DNA from: Paenalicyclobacillus ferrooxydans
GTDB lineage: Bacteria > Bacillota > Bacilli > Alicyclobacillales > Alicyclobacillaceae
Direction of reading: 5' to 3'
Assembly: GCF_001399675.1 (NCBI RefSeq)
Contig: NZ_LJCO01000030.1
Coordinates: forward strand, 62,001 to 126,000
Length of the DNA: 64,000 nucleotides
In this document: positions 35,926 through 45,500 of the stretch, piece after piece
How positions within the stretch are numbered: the stretch's first letter is position 1
How the letters are laid out: every line of letters begins with the position of its first letter
Program-made: the position numbers and the translations under genes
Notes under the pieces: model-generated
What the model was told of the DNA's origin: nothing
The model's input: the letters and a program-made list of their open reading frames with translations, nothing else
Databases searched by the model: none

Positions 35926-37617
35926 ATGAAGAGTGAAACCGAAATCGTAAAAAGTGACATCGAGATCGCCCAAGCGGCTCGGCTGCTTCCCATCGGCGAG
36001 ATCGCTGAGAAGCTCGGCCTAAGAGAGGAGGACATTATCCCTTACGGTCGAAATAAGGCAAAAATTGACCTAGCCGCAAGGAATCGCCATCCGAAAACTG
36101 CCGAAGCAAAACTGGTTCTGGTGACCGCTATGAGTCCGACGCCGGCGGGAGAAGGAAAGTCTACTGTGACGGTGGGATTAGCGCAAGCCTTGAACAAAGT
36201 CGGCAAACGGGCCATTGCTGCATTGCGGGAACCATCTCTTGGGCCAAACTTTGGCTTGAAGGGCGGAGCTGCGGGAGGCGGGTACTCGCAGGTGGTACCG
36301 ATGGAAGACATTAACCTCCATTTCACCGGTGACTTTCACGCCATCACAACAGCACACAACCTGCTCGCTGCGGTCATTGACAACCATCTGTACCAGGGAA
36401 ATGCCCTCAACTTGGATCCGGCACGTGTGGTCTGGAGACGCGTCCTCGACATGAATGACAGGGCCCTTCGTCAGATTGTCATCGGTCTTGGCGGGAGGAC
36501 CAACGGCGTCACAAGAGAGAGCGGTTTTGATATCACCGTTGCTTCTGAAATCATGGCTATTCTCTGTTTGGTTGAAGACCTGAAGGAATTGAAAGAAGCG
36601 CTCGGGAAAATTCTGATTGGCTACACATATGATAAGCAGCCAATCTACGTTCGAGACCTGCACGTTGAAGGGGCGATGGCTGCGGTACTTAAGGACGCCA
36701 TTCACCCGAATCTAGTACAAACACTGGAGAATACACCGGCACTCATTCATGGCGGTCCGTTCGCAAATATTGCGCACGGCTGCAACAGTTTGACGGCGAC
36801 TCGCATGGCACTCACGCTCGGTGAGTATGTTGTCACGGAGGCTGGTTTTGGTTCTGATCTCGGTGCGGAGAAGTTTTTTGATATTAAGTGTCGCAAAGGC
36901 GACCTTCATCCGAATGCAGCTGTCATTGTAGCTACGGTGCGGGCGCTCAAATACCACGGTGGAGTAGCGAGGCGTGAACTTGGCAAAGAAAACCTTGATG
37001 CGATTGCACATGGTTTTGCCAACCTGGAGCATCATGTGCGGATTGTGGAACGGGCGAATGTACCTTTCGTCATTGCCTTAAACCGCTTTACATCAGACAC
37101 TGAAGCGGAGATAGAATTCGTTCAGACGCTTTGCAAGGAACACGGATTTCCGGTCGCTGTGACGAATGTCTGGGCGGAAGGCGGGAACGGCGGGGTTGAG
37201 TTGGCTAGGTCGGTGATTTCAACCGTAGAAAACTCCAATCAAACATTTCACCCGATATATGAATTGGACGGGTCGATTCAAGATAAGATTGAGGCGGTCT
37301 GCAGAGACGTCTACGAAGCGGACGGCGTCGTGTTTACAGACGAAGCGAAACGGCAGATGGCCGAATGTGAACGCAACGGTTGGGATGAACTGCCTGTCTG
37401 TATGGCGAAAACACAGTATTCGTTCTCGGATAACGCGAAGGCAATCGGCGATGTCAAAGGATTTACAATTACAATTCGGGAGATTAGACCGTCACTCGGT
37501 GCCGGGTTCTTGGTTTGCCTGACTGGCGATATCATGACCATGCCAGGGCTGCCAAAAGAGCCAACTGCACTCAAGATAGACATCCATGAAGACGGCAGCA
37601 TTACCGGACTGTTTTAA
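35926..37617 (+). CDS. fhs: formate--tetrahydrofolate ligase
   Basis: 563 residues, the usual length. It makes 10-formyl-tetrahydrofolate from formate, ATP and tetrahydrofolate for purine and one-carbon metabolism. Recognisable are LVTAMSPTPAGEGKSTVTVGLAQAL (ATP loop near 64-80), REPSLGPNFGLKGGAAGGGYSQVVPMEDINLHFTGD and the C-terminal PSLGAGFLVCLTGDIMTMPGLPK. The ATG has AAAGGTGG 9 bases upstream, separated from the purine repeat array by 40 bases. No THF riboswitch motif is visible. Confidence 0.96.
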   Translation: MKSETEIVKSDIEIAQAARLLPIGEIAEKLGLREEDIIPYGRNKAKIDLAARNRHPKTAEAKLVLVTAMSPTPAGEGKSTVTVGLAQALNKVGKRAIAALREPSLGPNFGLKGGAAGGGYSQVVPMEDINLHFTGDFHAITTAHNLLAAVIDNHLYQGNALNLDPARVVWRRVLDMNDRALRQIVIGLGGRTNGVTRESGFDITVASEIMAILCLVEDLKELKEALGKILIGYTYDKQPIYVRDLHVEGAMAAVLKDAIHPNLVQTLENTPALIHGGPFANIAHGCNSLTATRMALTLGEYVVTEAGFGSDLGAEKFFDIKCRKGDLHPNAAVIVATVRALKYHGGVARRELGKENLDAIAHGFANLEHHVRIVERANVPFVIALNRFTSDTEAEIEFVQTLCKEHGFPVAVTNVWAEGGNGGVELARSVISTVENSNQTFHPIYELDGSIQDKIEAVCRDVYEADGVVFTDEAKRQMAECERNGWDELPVCMAKTQYSFSDNAKAIGDVKGFTITIREIRPSLGAGFLVCLTGDIMTMPGLPKEPTALKIDIHEDGSITGLF

Positions 37618-37692
37618 CAGCAGTACAGTGTGAACTGTTACTTTTGACGTGTGAGTTTTAGCTGAGCCCGTAAGTCTGAACTGAAGCCGACT

Positions 37693-37733
37693 CATAGAGC
37701 CCCCAACCAACAAGGATTGGGGCTCTATGTTTT
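37693..37733. terminator. bidirectional terminator between fhs and helD
   Basis: Stem CATAGAGCCCC (37693-37703) with GGGGCTCTATG (37719-37729) then TTTT on the plus strand. It serves fhs and probably the convergent helD. Confidence 0.85.
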
Positions 37734-37742
37734 GCCAGCCGG

Positions 37743-40109
37743 CTATCTCTGCATCTCTTCAAGCACGTACGCTGCTTCTGGGACGTTGTCGAGAAACGGA
37801 CTTCTCACTTGAACATAATGAACGTAGAGTTCGTGCATCGCACGTGTACAGGCAGTGTACAGAAGCTTTCGTTCATGGTCGCGACTGTATTGCTTATCAG
37901 AGGCGTCAAATAGAATCACCGCATCGAACTCTACCCCTTTAGCGAGATACGCGGGGATGACAATCACTCCCGGACGGTACGCGGAAGTATGTCGTGTCAC
38001 GGTCTCATTTTCTACGCCGAGTGCGCGCAGATCGAGATGCACCTCGTCAGCCTCTGATTGTGTCTTGCAGACAACGGCAATGGTGCGGTGTTTGCGCGTT
38101 TTCAGTTCGTCGATACGTCCTGCGACTTGCCGCATCAGTTCATACCTGTCTTCAGCACGGGTGAGGGCCGGCTTTGGTCCATGACGGTGGAACGGATCAA
38201 TAGACTGTCCGTTTAGAAGGATGTGCTTCGTAAATTCCACAATCTGTTCCGTAGAACGGTAACTCTTGGTGAACCGATAGGTCTTTGTATCGCCGTCCGG
38301 GTAGAGTGACGACAAATCTTCAAATGCATCGGCCTCACCAATGGAGTGAACGTGAATCGCTTGGTTTGGGTCACCGAGTACGGTCAACCGTGCATGTGGA
38401 AACAACTGACGAATGCTCGCGAACTGAAACGGTGAATAGTCTTGTGCTTCGTCAATAAAGACATGTCGAATCGATGTGTTCTGCCGTATGCCCGTCAACT
38501 GCTCTTTCAAATAAACGTAAGGTGTGGCGTCTTCATAACTGAGAATCTTGTCATCTAGACGAGCAACAGTATATTTACAGATTTCTGTCCACTCAGCTGG
38601 TAATTCTGCAGCTTTGACAAGGCGCAGAGAAATCTCCGGGTTCGCGAACAACTGGCGATAGATGGCTGGAACGTCGAGAAAACGCAGGTGTTTTACAGCC
38701 TTTCTCAACCGTGCAAAGTGGTCATCAAGAACCATTTGAGCAAGAGCCTCACGCTCTTTGGCAGCATCCTCAAAGCTATTGTCACTGTAGTGACCTTCTC
38801 GGCGGAGCTTGTTATACGCTTTTTGGTAGGCATCACTGTCAAGCAGCTCAATTTCGTCTTCCACCCACTTGGCCTTCAGGTGCCTGGTCGCCTCAGTTTT
38901 TAATTGCTCGAGGATCCATTCTGTCAAAAAACGCAATCGGTTTGGAATGGAGATGGAGTTGTCATAACTGTAGAACTGCCGCTTGATGGTTTTCCCTGTC
39001 ATAATGACCTTGCCACGGAACTTGAGTCCTTTGAAAACAAATCCGTCTGTACCAAGCCAGGAAAGGTATTTGTCACACAGAGCTTTAAAGTCCAGTCCGG
39101 CTTTGTACTGGATTCCAGCCAGACGCGTCTCGTACCCAGGCTCACCGCTTGTCGTGAGGATGGTCTCCATTTGTTCAAACGGGTCTTCCACGGTAAAGGC
39201 CCTTCCGACAGGTCGTTCCAAGTATTCGGGAAAGGTGGTCTGCTGCATATTCTCTTCCCCAAGTTCGGGAAGGACGGTCGCCACGTAGCTGCTAAACAGG
39301 GGATTGGGTGAGAACATCACGACTTGGTTTGCCTTGAGATGTTCCCTGTACCGATACAAGAGAAAGGCGATCCGTTGCATCGCCGCTGAGGTCTTTCCGC
39401 TGCCTGCAGAGCCTTCTACAATCAAAAGCCGATGGCGTGTATCTCTGATGACGGCGTTTTGTTCGCGTTGAATCGTTGAGACAATGCTTTTCATGTGTGT
39501 ATCTGCTTGCTGACCGAGGACCTTCTGGAGGATTTCGTCCCCGATGGTAACCCCGGTGTCAAACATGCTTAAAATACGGCTCTCCCGGATGAGATATTGC
39601 CTCTTCAGGTCGAGAGTCCCTGAGATAACTCCGTCTGGAGCTTGATACTGTGCCGGTCCAGGCGGGTAGTCATAGTACAGGCTTGAGATAGGTGCACGCC
39701 AGTCATGCACCATATAGTTGTCTCCGCTTGAGTCCACAAAGGAACTGATGCCGAGGTAGACAGACTCGCGAAAGCTGTCATTCTCCGCACGAAAGTCAAT
39801 GCGGCCAAAGTAGGGTGATTGCTTCAGACGAGCAAGTGTTTTCAGTTGTTGGTGAGCGTTCTGATGACTCCGTTCCTGTTCAGAAAGGACCTCTGCTTGT
39901 TGCCGGATGCTGGCCATCGTTTCTGCAGCTTCAAAAGTGTCCTCAAAGTTGACTGTGACTTCGTCCCAGAAATCGCGGCGAATGTCGACGATATCGGACT
40001 GGATACCCTCTACTCGTTTCTGAAGCGACCCGATTCGCTTGGTGATCTCTTTGACAACACCATCAACACGCTCTTGCTCTTCGTTCCATTCTCGTTTGTC
40101 TGTTTCCAA
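37743..40109 (-). CDS. HelD-like RNA polymerase-recycling helicase
   Basis: 788-residue UvrD-like superfamily-1 ATPase. The N-terminal coiled coil (about 5-100), the HDWRAPISSLYYD segment (135-147) and the insertion pattern match HelD, which binds and frees stalled RNA polymerase in B. subtilis. Walker A is GSAGSGKT (233-240) with the Q-motif region before it (STIQREQNAVIRD), and Walker B lies in IDEAQDYSPFQ. The tail ends in a Tudor-like region before AAYVLEEMQR. The gene is single, convergent with fhs and divergent from pepC. Confidence 0.9.
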   Translation of the reverse strand: METDKREWNEEQERVDGVVKEITKRIGSLQKRVEGIQSDIVDIRRDFWDEVTVNFEDTFEAAETMASIRQQAEVLSEQERSHQNAHQQLKTLARLKQSPYFGRIDFRAENDSFRESVYLGISSFVDSSGDNYMVHDWRAPISSLYYDYPPGPAQYQAPDGVISGTLDLKRQYLIRESRILSMFDTGVTIGDEILQKVLGQQADTHMKSIVSTIQREQNAVIRDTRHRLLIVEGSAGSGKTSAAMQRIAFLLYRYREHLKANQVVMFSPNPLFSSYVATVLPELGEENMQQTTFPEYLERPVGRAFTVEDPFEQMETILTTSGEPGYETRLAGIQYKAGLDFKALCDKYLSWLGTDGFVFKGLKFRGKVIMTGKTIKRQFYSYDNSISIPNRLRFLTEWILEQLKTEATRHLKAKWVEDEIELLDSDAYQKAYNKLRREGHYSDNSFEDAAKEREALAQMVLDDHFARLRKAVKHLRFLDVPAIYRQLFANPEISLRLVKAAELPAEWTEICKYTVARLDDKILSYEDATPYVYLKEQLTGIRQNTSIRHVFIDEAQDYSPFQFASIRQLFPHARLTVLGDPNQAIHVHSIGEADAFEDLSSLYPDGDTKTYRFTKSYRSTEQIVEFTKHILLNGQSIDPFHRHGPKPALTRAEDRYELMRQVAGRIDELKTRKHRTIAVVCKTQSEADEVHLDLRALGVENETVTRHTSAYRPGVIVIPAYLAKGVEFDAVILFDASDKQYSRDHERKLLYTACTRAMHELYVHYVQVRSPFLDNVPEAAYVLEEMQR

Positions 40110-40172
40110 GTACCTTTGCCCCTCTCCGATCCCAGAACTCCGTTATACTCCAGATGATGTACTCACAGGGTA

Positions 40173-40201
40173 TTGACAACTCTGCGCACAAGCCTTACAA
40201 T
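40173..40201 (+). promoter_or_regulatory. consensus promoter upstream of pepC
   Basis: TTGACA (40173-40178), a 17-base spacer and TACAAT (40196-40201). Transcripts would start near 40208, leaving a 230-base leader before pepC. A second TATAAT at 40400-40405 lacks a good -35. The rest of 40110-40439 shows no gene. Confidence 0.7.
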
Positions 40202-40439
40202 AATATCAGTAAATATAAGATAGGGTATCTTTGTTTTGTAAATACATATTCGAGCAGGTCTCCATTGTATCGAACCACGCTGCCCCACGCAATGCCTGAA
40301 TGAAGGTATTGAGAAGGTGAGCGTGTTTTTTGATCTTGCCGACATCCGCGTGATTCGGACATTTTTGTCCTATGAGCCCTTTCTGGTTGGATTGTGCTGT
40401 ATAATCGAAATAGAAGCACAACTGAGAGGAGTCGATACA

Positions 40440-41789
40440 ATGTCAGATACGCTTACAGCTGCCACAGGGATTTCCTCATCCATGATTGAGAAATTTGCGC
40501 AGGAATTCGGGGCGATGCCAGCCAACCGGATTCGCATGAATGCGATTGCAAAGAACGGGATTAACAGCGTGGCAACCAACCGCGAAGCTCTGATCGACAT
40601 GCAGTTCACATTCAGTACCGAGATTGAGACTGGGCCCGTCACGAACCAAAAACAAAGTGGACGGTGCTGGATGTTTGCAGGTCTCAACACCATCCGACAT
40701 GACATGGCTAAGACGAACAACCTCAAGCCGTTTGAACTATCTCAGTGTTACCAAATGTTTTGGGATAAGTTTGAGAAGGCGAATTACTTCTTGGAACGTG
40801 TTCTAGATACATTGGAAGAAGAAACGGACAGCCGGGTTGTGCAGTGGTTATTGCAGGCTCCGCTGAATGACGGCGGTCAATGGGATATGTTTGTCAACCT
40901 CGTTGATAAGTACGGCGTTGTACCTCAGTACGTGATGCCCGAGACATTCCATAGCAGTGCATCCCGGCAGATGAATCAAATCTTGACACAGAAATTACGC
41001 AGTCACGCCAGTGTCTTGCGGCTTTCCTTCCAGACAGGTACTGCTGTTGCTGAATTACGCCAGAAAAAGGAACAGATGCTTGGTGAATTCTACCGGATGC
41101 TTTGCTATTTCCTTGGGACGCCTCCGACAAAATTTGATTTTGAGTATCGCGACAAGGATGAGAAGTTCCACCGCGATGCAGATCTGTCGCCGCAAGAGTT
41201 CCTCCGTAAATACGCCAGCACCGATTTGCACGAGTACGTCAGCGTAATCAATGCACCGACCTCTGACAAACCATTTAACCAGACCTACACTGTGAAGTAC
41301 CTCGGAAATGTCGAAGGCGGGCGTATCGTACGTTACCTGAACGTCGATATTGAAACCTTTAAGAATCTTGCTCTTGCACAGCTCAGTGACGGAGAACCCG
41401 TGTGGTTTGGCTGCGACGTAGGGAAGATGATGGATGGCGAGGGCGGCATTCTTGATACGGCTGTGTTCGACTACGAGGGCGCGCTGGACGTTCGATTTGA
41501 AATGACAAAAGCTGAACGACTCGACTACGGCGAGAGTTTAATGACGCATGCGATGGTCTTCACCGGCGTAAATGTGGTGGATGGCCGAGCGAATCGCTGG
41601 AAGGTGGAGAATAGTTGGGGCAAAGAGCGCGGCAGTGAAGGGTTCTTTGTGATGAGTGACAAATGGTTTGATGAATATATGTACCAAATCGTGGTCAATC
41701 GCAAATATCTCTCCGCAGAACTTGCCGAAATTTTGAACCAAGAGCCGACCGTTTTGAACCCGTGGGATCCGATGGGCTCACTGGCGTAA
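40440..41789 (+). CDS. pepC: aminopeptidase C (bleomycin hydrolase family)
   Basis: 449-residue cytoplasmic C1 cysteine aminopeptidase, normally a hexameric barrel that trims free peptides. The catalytic Cys76 lies in QKQSGRCWMFAG, His370 in THAMVFTG and Asn391 in VENSWG. The length matches the family. ATG 40440 follows GAGAGGAG at 8 bases; an open frame upstream to 40317 is not coding. It is a single gene followed by a terminator. Confidence 0.95.
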   Translation: MSDTLTAATGISSSMIEKFAQEFGAMPANRIRMNAIAKNGINSVATNREALIDMQFTFSTEIETGPVTNQKQSGRCWMFAGLNTIRHDMAKTNNLKPFELSQCYQMFWDKFEKANYFLERVLDTLEEETDSRVVQWLLQAPLNDGGQWDMFVNLVDKYGVVPQYVMPETFHSSASRQMNQILTQKLRSHASVLRLSFQTGTAVAELRQKKEQMLGEFYRMLCYFLGTPPTKFDFEYRDKDEKFHRDADLSPQEFLRKYASTDLHEYVSVINAPTSDKPFNQTYTVKYLGNVEGGRIVRYLNVDIETFKNLALAQLSDGEPVWFGCDVGKMMDGEGGILDTAVFDYEGALDVRFEMTKAERLDYGESLMTHAMVFTGVNVVDGRANRWKVENSWGKERGSEGFFVMSDKWFDEYMYQIVVNRKYLSAELAEILNQEPTVLNPWDPMGSLA

Positions 41790-41853
41790 TACGTGTCACT
41801 TTTACCCGAAGAATGATTCGGGCATGCTGTCACTGGACAGTAATAAACGACAG

Positions 41854-41884
41854 ATACGGTGGACCGCGTGTCCACCGTATTTTC
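41854..41884 (+). terminator. terminator of pepC
   Basis: A perfect 11-base stem (41854-41864 with 41870-41880) with a 5-base loop followed by TTTT. Confidence 0.85.
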
Positions 41885-41992
41885 ATGACGATTTGATGAG
41901 ATACAGACAGTTTAACGAAGGAGGTTTTCTCGCGAAAAGCGACCGTAAAGTGTATTCTGGACTCGTGCCTAACTGTAGGAGCGACTCATTGT

Positions 41993-42048
41993 AATTCGAA
42001 AATAGAAATTCAGAAATAGAAATTCGAAAATAGAAATTCAGAAATACA
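41993..42048 (+). repeat. four 14-bp AT-rich tandem repeats
   Basis: Units alternate AATTCGAAAATAGA and AATTCAGAAATAGA, so the array is two near-perfect 28-base repeats. It lies about 100 bases before the SDR gene, in a 359-base gap that otherwise holds only the pepC terminator. Confidence 0.8.
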
Positions 42049-42148
42049 ACTTACATCAGAAATAAAACTTAGACCAGATACTACATAGGATGGACAAGTT
42101 TATTGAAGGTTGTACGAGTCAAAGACACTCGGTTCGGAGGTTATTGAT

Positions 42149-43090
42149 ATGGCAGGCACATGGAACGTGACCAAAATTCCCGACCAGACTGGAAAACGGG
42201 TGGTCATTACCGGATCAAACAGCGGCATAGGATATGAGGCTGCGCGCGTATTGGCAGACAGAGGTGCGCAAGTGATTCTTGCCGTTCGTAATCTGGACAG
42301 AGGGAATGAAGCTGCGCGGAGAATCCGAGCTGAAGTATCCGGCGCACAGGTCGAGATCATGCCGCTTGACCTCGCCGATCTGGATAGTGTTCAAAGTTTC
42401 GCTGATGCATATCAGTCGAAATGGGATACGCTCGATATTCTCATCAACAATGCAGGTATCATGGCGCCGCCGCACAGGCAAACGAAAGATGGCTTTGAAT
42501 TGCAGTTTGGCACGAATCACCTTGGTCACTTTGCACTCACGGGGCGATTGATTAACACGCTCTTGAGTACACCTTCGGCACGAATTGTGGTGGTCAGCAG
42601 TGCTGCGCACAACATGGGCACCATCGACTTTGATAACCTCAACTGGGCTGATGGATATCGCCGCTGGAGGGCCTATGGCCAGAGTAAACTTGCTAATTTG
42701 CTGTTTGCCTACGAGTTACAGCGCCGCCTTGAACAGATTGGGGCGGACGTAAAGTGCATCGCCTGTCATCCTGGATTCGCGGCAACGAACCTTACCGCGG
42801 CGGGCATGGGCCTCGGTAAATCGTGGCTTGGAAAAGGTATCGGAGGGTTCGCAAATGTCTTCGCCCAGTCTGCATCGATGGGGGCTCTGCCCACACTTTA
42901 CGCCGCAACAGAGCCTCGTCTCCAAGGCGGCGAGTACATAGGGCCGACGACGCGAGGCGGCAAAAACAGCATGCGAGGCTATCCGGGCGTTGTCTCGTCG
43001 AATCAACGGTCTATGGATCAAGAGGTAGCGAAGCGGCTGTGGGTGGTTTCAGAGGAGTTGACGGATGTCCGTTTCACCGCACTGGATTAA
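42149..43090 (+). CDS. short-chain dehydrogenase/reductase (retinol dehydrogenase-like)
   Basis: 313 residues. The NAD(P) loop is VITGSNSGIGYEAARVLA (about 18-35), then NNAGIMAPP, the catalytic Ser in VVSSAAHN and YGQSKLAN (Tyr and Lys). The retinol-dehydrogenase/WW-oxidoreductase-like subgroup fits the length and the GFELQFGTNHLGHFALT segment. ATG 42149 has CGGAGG 8 bases upstream. It overlaps the convergent DUF2071 gene by 17 bases at its 3' end. Substrate unknown. Confidence 0.9.
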   Translation: MAGTWNVTKIPDQTGKRVVITGSNSGIGYEAARVLADRGAQVILAVRNLDRGNEAARRIRAEVSGAQVEIMPLDLADLDSVQSFADAYQSKWDTLDILINNAGIMAPPHRQTKDGFELQFGTNHLGHFALTGRLINTLLSTPSARIVVVSSAAHNMGTIDFDNLNWADGYRRWRAYGQSKLANLLFAYELQRRLEQIGADVKCIACHPGFAATNLTAAGMGLGKSWLGKGIGGFANVFAQSASMGALPTLYAATEPRLQGGEYIGPTTRGGKNSMRGYPGVVSSNQRSMDQEVAKRLWVVSEELTDVRFTALD

Positions 43091-43868
43091 TCGGCGATAG
43101 AATCCGCGGTGCCCACATGAGGGCATCCATTTCGCGTGCATAATGAAGAAGAGGGGCTTTCACTCGTTCGGTACGCCCCTCGCGGTGAAGATAGGTGTCG
43201 AGCAGAGAATGCTCGTAAAATTTCGCGGTTGCATGCTGAATCTTCCACTTTTTATGGTGGAGATCTACACGCAGCAATCGATTCAGGTGCACGGTGTACA
43301 GACAATACCGCTCTACCAACCAATGTTCGAGACTTCCATCAGCGGTTTCAGCAGCAGCTGAAATCGGTTCGAATGAGACCCGCAGGGACTGCTTCCGATC
43401 CGCTGAACCAAGGCGTGTACTATGGCACTGGAGACGTGTCCCGGTGTTGTCCCGCTTTGTACTCCACTTCATTTCAGCTTGATAATACGGAAGTCCGAGC
43501 GTCAGACGAGTCATTAAAACCGTAGGCAGGTTGTTTGTGTCGAGCGCAAGAAAATATACCCCGGGCTTATCTTCACGCCGGACATAGGTCCGAATATTGA
43601 TTTGTGGCATGGAGGAGACACCAGGAATCTGCGGCAACATCCGAACGCGGACGTTCGTCATGTAAAACGGAAGTACACCGACATAGGCTAGCCCATTGTA
43701 AGTATCGAGTTCGATTCCTTTTGGAAGGATGGACTTCAAGGTTTCGGCTGGTACCGGCCAGTGGGCAAACAGCAGGTGGCGCCATGTCTGTCGCATGACC
43801 CAAGGACCGTTCGGCAAGGGGTATGGACGATGTGCTGTATTTTGGAGTATCTCCTGAGGCGATTCCAT
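43074..43868 (-). CDS. DUF2071 (YqjF-like) protein
   Basis: 264 residues of the DUF2071 beta-barrel family, recognisable by RQTWRHLLFAHWPVPAETLKSILPKGIELDTYNGLAYVGVLPFYM at the start and the DTYLHREGRTERVKAP end. The family function is not established. The start has AGGAG 10 bases upstream. The gene is convergent with the SDR gene, their 3' ends overlapping by 17 bases, so no terminator fits between them. Confidence 0.85.
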   Translation of the reverse strand: MESPQEILQNTAHRPYPLPNGPWVMRQTWRHLLFAHWPVPAETLKSILPKGIELDTYNGLAYVGVLPFYMTNVRVRMLPQIPGVSSMPQINIRTYVRREDKPGVYFLALDTNNLPTVLMTRLTLGLPYYQAEMKWSTKRDNTGTRLQCHSTRLGSADRKQSLRVSFEPISAAAETADGSLEHWLVERYCLYTVHLNRLLRVDLHHKKWKIQHATAKFYEHSLLDTYLHREGRTERVKAPLLHYAREMDALMWAPRILSPINPVR

Positions 43869-43994
43869 GAAGGCGATCTCTCCTGTGGCTCAAGGTTTAG
43901 CATCATATGAATCACGACACGAGATGAGTGCACACATGGTATGCTCCGACGAGGATTCGGTCATACACGCAGACGGTAGAGAGGAGATGGGCGG

Positions 43995-45011
43995 ATGAAA
44001 AGGTTGCGTCTTGGTATCCTCAGTGCAGCAAACATTGCACAGAGGGCCTTCATACCTGCAGCCCTTCGTTCAGATAAAGTCGAGGTAACTGCCATTGCCA
44101 GTGCGTCTGATAAAGGAAGGGTGTTCCTCGAACAGACAGAGTTAAAGACAAGGTCTGGTAAGCCGCTTCGTGACGTTGTGCGCCTGTATCATTCGTACGA
44201 TGAGATGTTGGCAGACCCTGAGGTGGATGCTGTTTACATTGGTCTGCCGAACCACCTTCATAAGGAATGGTCGATCCGCTCAGCACTCGCGGGAAAACAT
44301 GTGCTCTGTGAAAAACCAGCTTCCTTGAACGAAGCTGATACCAACGAAATCATTGATACCTGTAATCGAGCCGGCGTTGTCTGGATGGAGGCTTTTATGT
44401 ATCGCTTTCATCCGCAATACGAGACGGTCCGCAATTGGATTCGACAAGGAACCATTGGCAAGGTGAAGACAGTAAGGAGTGCCTTTACCTTTGTCCTTGG
44501 GAATTCAAATGACGTCCGCTGGGTGAAAGACTACGGCGGGGGATCGCTTTATGACGTTGGGTGCTATTGTATTAACGTCAGTCAATATCTGCTTGGACGT
44601 CCACCTGTTGCGGTATCCGGTATGCTGGTCAATTCGGGGTCTGGTGTGGACGATGACTTCCTCGGTCTGATGGACTACGGAGATGGACAAACGGCACTGT
44701 TCCACAGCAGTTTCAGACAGTCCCCTCGTGATGAAGTAGATGTGGTTGGCACAAAGGGCAGTATTCGAATCCCAAAGGCATTTGTCCCAGGTACAGCTGA
44801 TGCCGTATTGATGCTGTCCACTGAAGCAGGTGTGGAACGGTTTGTTGTTCCCGGGACGGATCAGTACCTGCGTCAAGTGGATGCTTTTGCAGACTATGTC
44901 TTTACGGAGAGGAAACCAGATGTGATGTCGCATGCTGAGACTCTCATGAACATGCGTACGATTGAAGCGCTGCTGAAGTCTGCCTGCGAGCAGAAGACTG
45001 TCTCACTGTGA
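43995..45011 (+). CDS. Gfo/Idh/MocA-family oxidoreductase
   Basis: 338 residues: N-terminal NAD(P)-binding Rossmann fold (LGILSAANIAQRAFIPAAL), the EKP motif CEKPASLNEADT that marks this family, and a C-terminal alpha/beta substrate domain. Members act on sugars, inositol or related polyols. GAGAGGAG lies before the ATG. Translation of the next gene is coupled by a 4-base overlap, but the substrate is not evident. Confidence 0.9.
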   Translation: MKRLRLGILSAANIAQRAFIPAALRSDKVEVTAIASASDKGRVFLEQTELKTRSGKPLRDVVRLYHSYDEMLADPEVDAVYIGLPNHLHKEWSIRSALAGKHVLCEKPASLNEADTNEIIDTCNRAGVVWMEAFMYRFHPQYETVRNWIRQGTIGKVKTVRSAFTFVLGNSNDVRWVKDYGGGSLYDVGCYCINVSQYLLGRPPVAVSGMLVNSGSGVDDDFLGLMDYGDGQTALFHSSFRQSPRDEVDVVGTKGSIRIPKAFVPGTADAVLMLSTEAGVERFVVPGTDQYLRQVDAFADYVFTERKPDVMSHAETLMNMRTIEALLKSACEQKTVSL

Positions 45012-45421
45012 GGACAGACGAAGAGGGTCCAATTCTTCTGTTTGACGGCGTTTGCAATCTCTGCAACGGAGCTGTGAAGTTCGTTATCAAGCGCGATCCA
45101 GAGGCAAGGGTGAGATTTGCACCGCTCCAATCTGCGATCGGTCAAAGGTTGACTGCGGCCTTATCACATGGGCGGTCTCTCAACAGCGTCATCCTGTTTC
45201 ACGAAGGCCGGGTGTACACCGAATCGAGCGCTATCCTGCGAACACTCTATTTTTTGCGTTGGCCGTGGCCTTCCGCCTTTGTGCTTCTGATTGTTCCCTC
45301 TGTGATTCGCGACGGGGTTTATCGATACATCGCAGCCCACCGGTACAGATGGTTTGGCCGCAGAGAAAGCTGCATGGTTCCCTCAGCCGACATCTCTTCA
45401 CGATTCCTGGTGGATGACTAA
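45008..45421 (+). CDS. DCC-family thiol-disulfide protein (DUF393, YuxK-like)
   Basis: 137 residues of the DUF393 family, named for its DxxCxxC motif: FDGVCNLCN with Asp13, Cys16 and Cys19. The family is thought to act as thiol-disulfide oxidoreductases but direct evidence is thin. A hydrophobic stretch (WPWPSAFVLLIVPSVIRDGVYRYIA) precedes the SCMVP motif typical of the family C-terminus. Start GTG 45008 overlaps the upstream stop. Confidence 0.88.
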   Translation: MRTDEEGPILLFDGVCNLCNGAVKFVIKRDPEARVRFAPLQSAIGQRLTAALSHGRSLNSVILFHEGRVYTESSAILRTLYFLRWPWPSAFVLLIVPSVIRDGVYRYIAAHRYRWFGRRESCMVPSADISSRFLVDD

Positions 45422-45455
45422 AACACCAGCACAGGGAGGGCTTGGCAAAGCACAA

Positions 45456-45485
45456 AAAAGCACGGGCTCGTCGCCCGCGCTTTTA
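45456..45485. terminator. bidirectional terminator
   Basis: Stem AAAAGCACGGGC with GCCCGCGCTTTT (one mismatch) and a 5-base loop lies between the convergent DCC and YceI genes. Confidence 0.8.
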
Positions 45486-45500
45486 CGCAAGTGGATGCAA

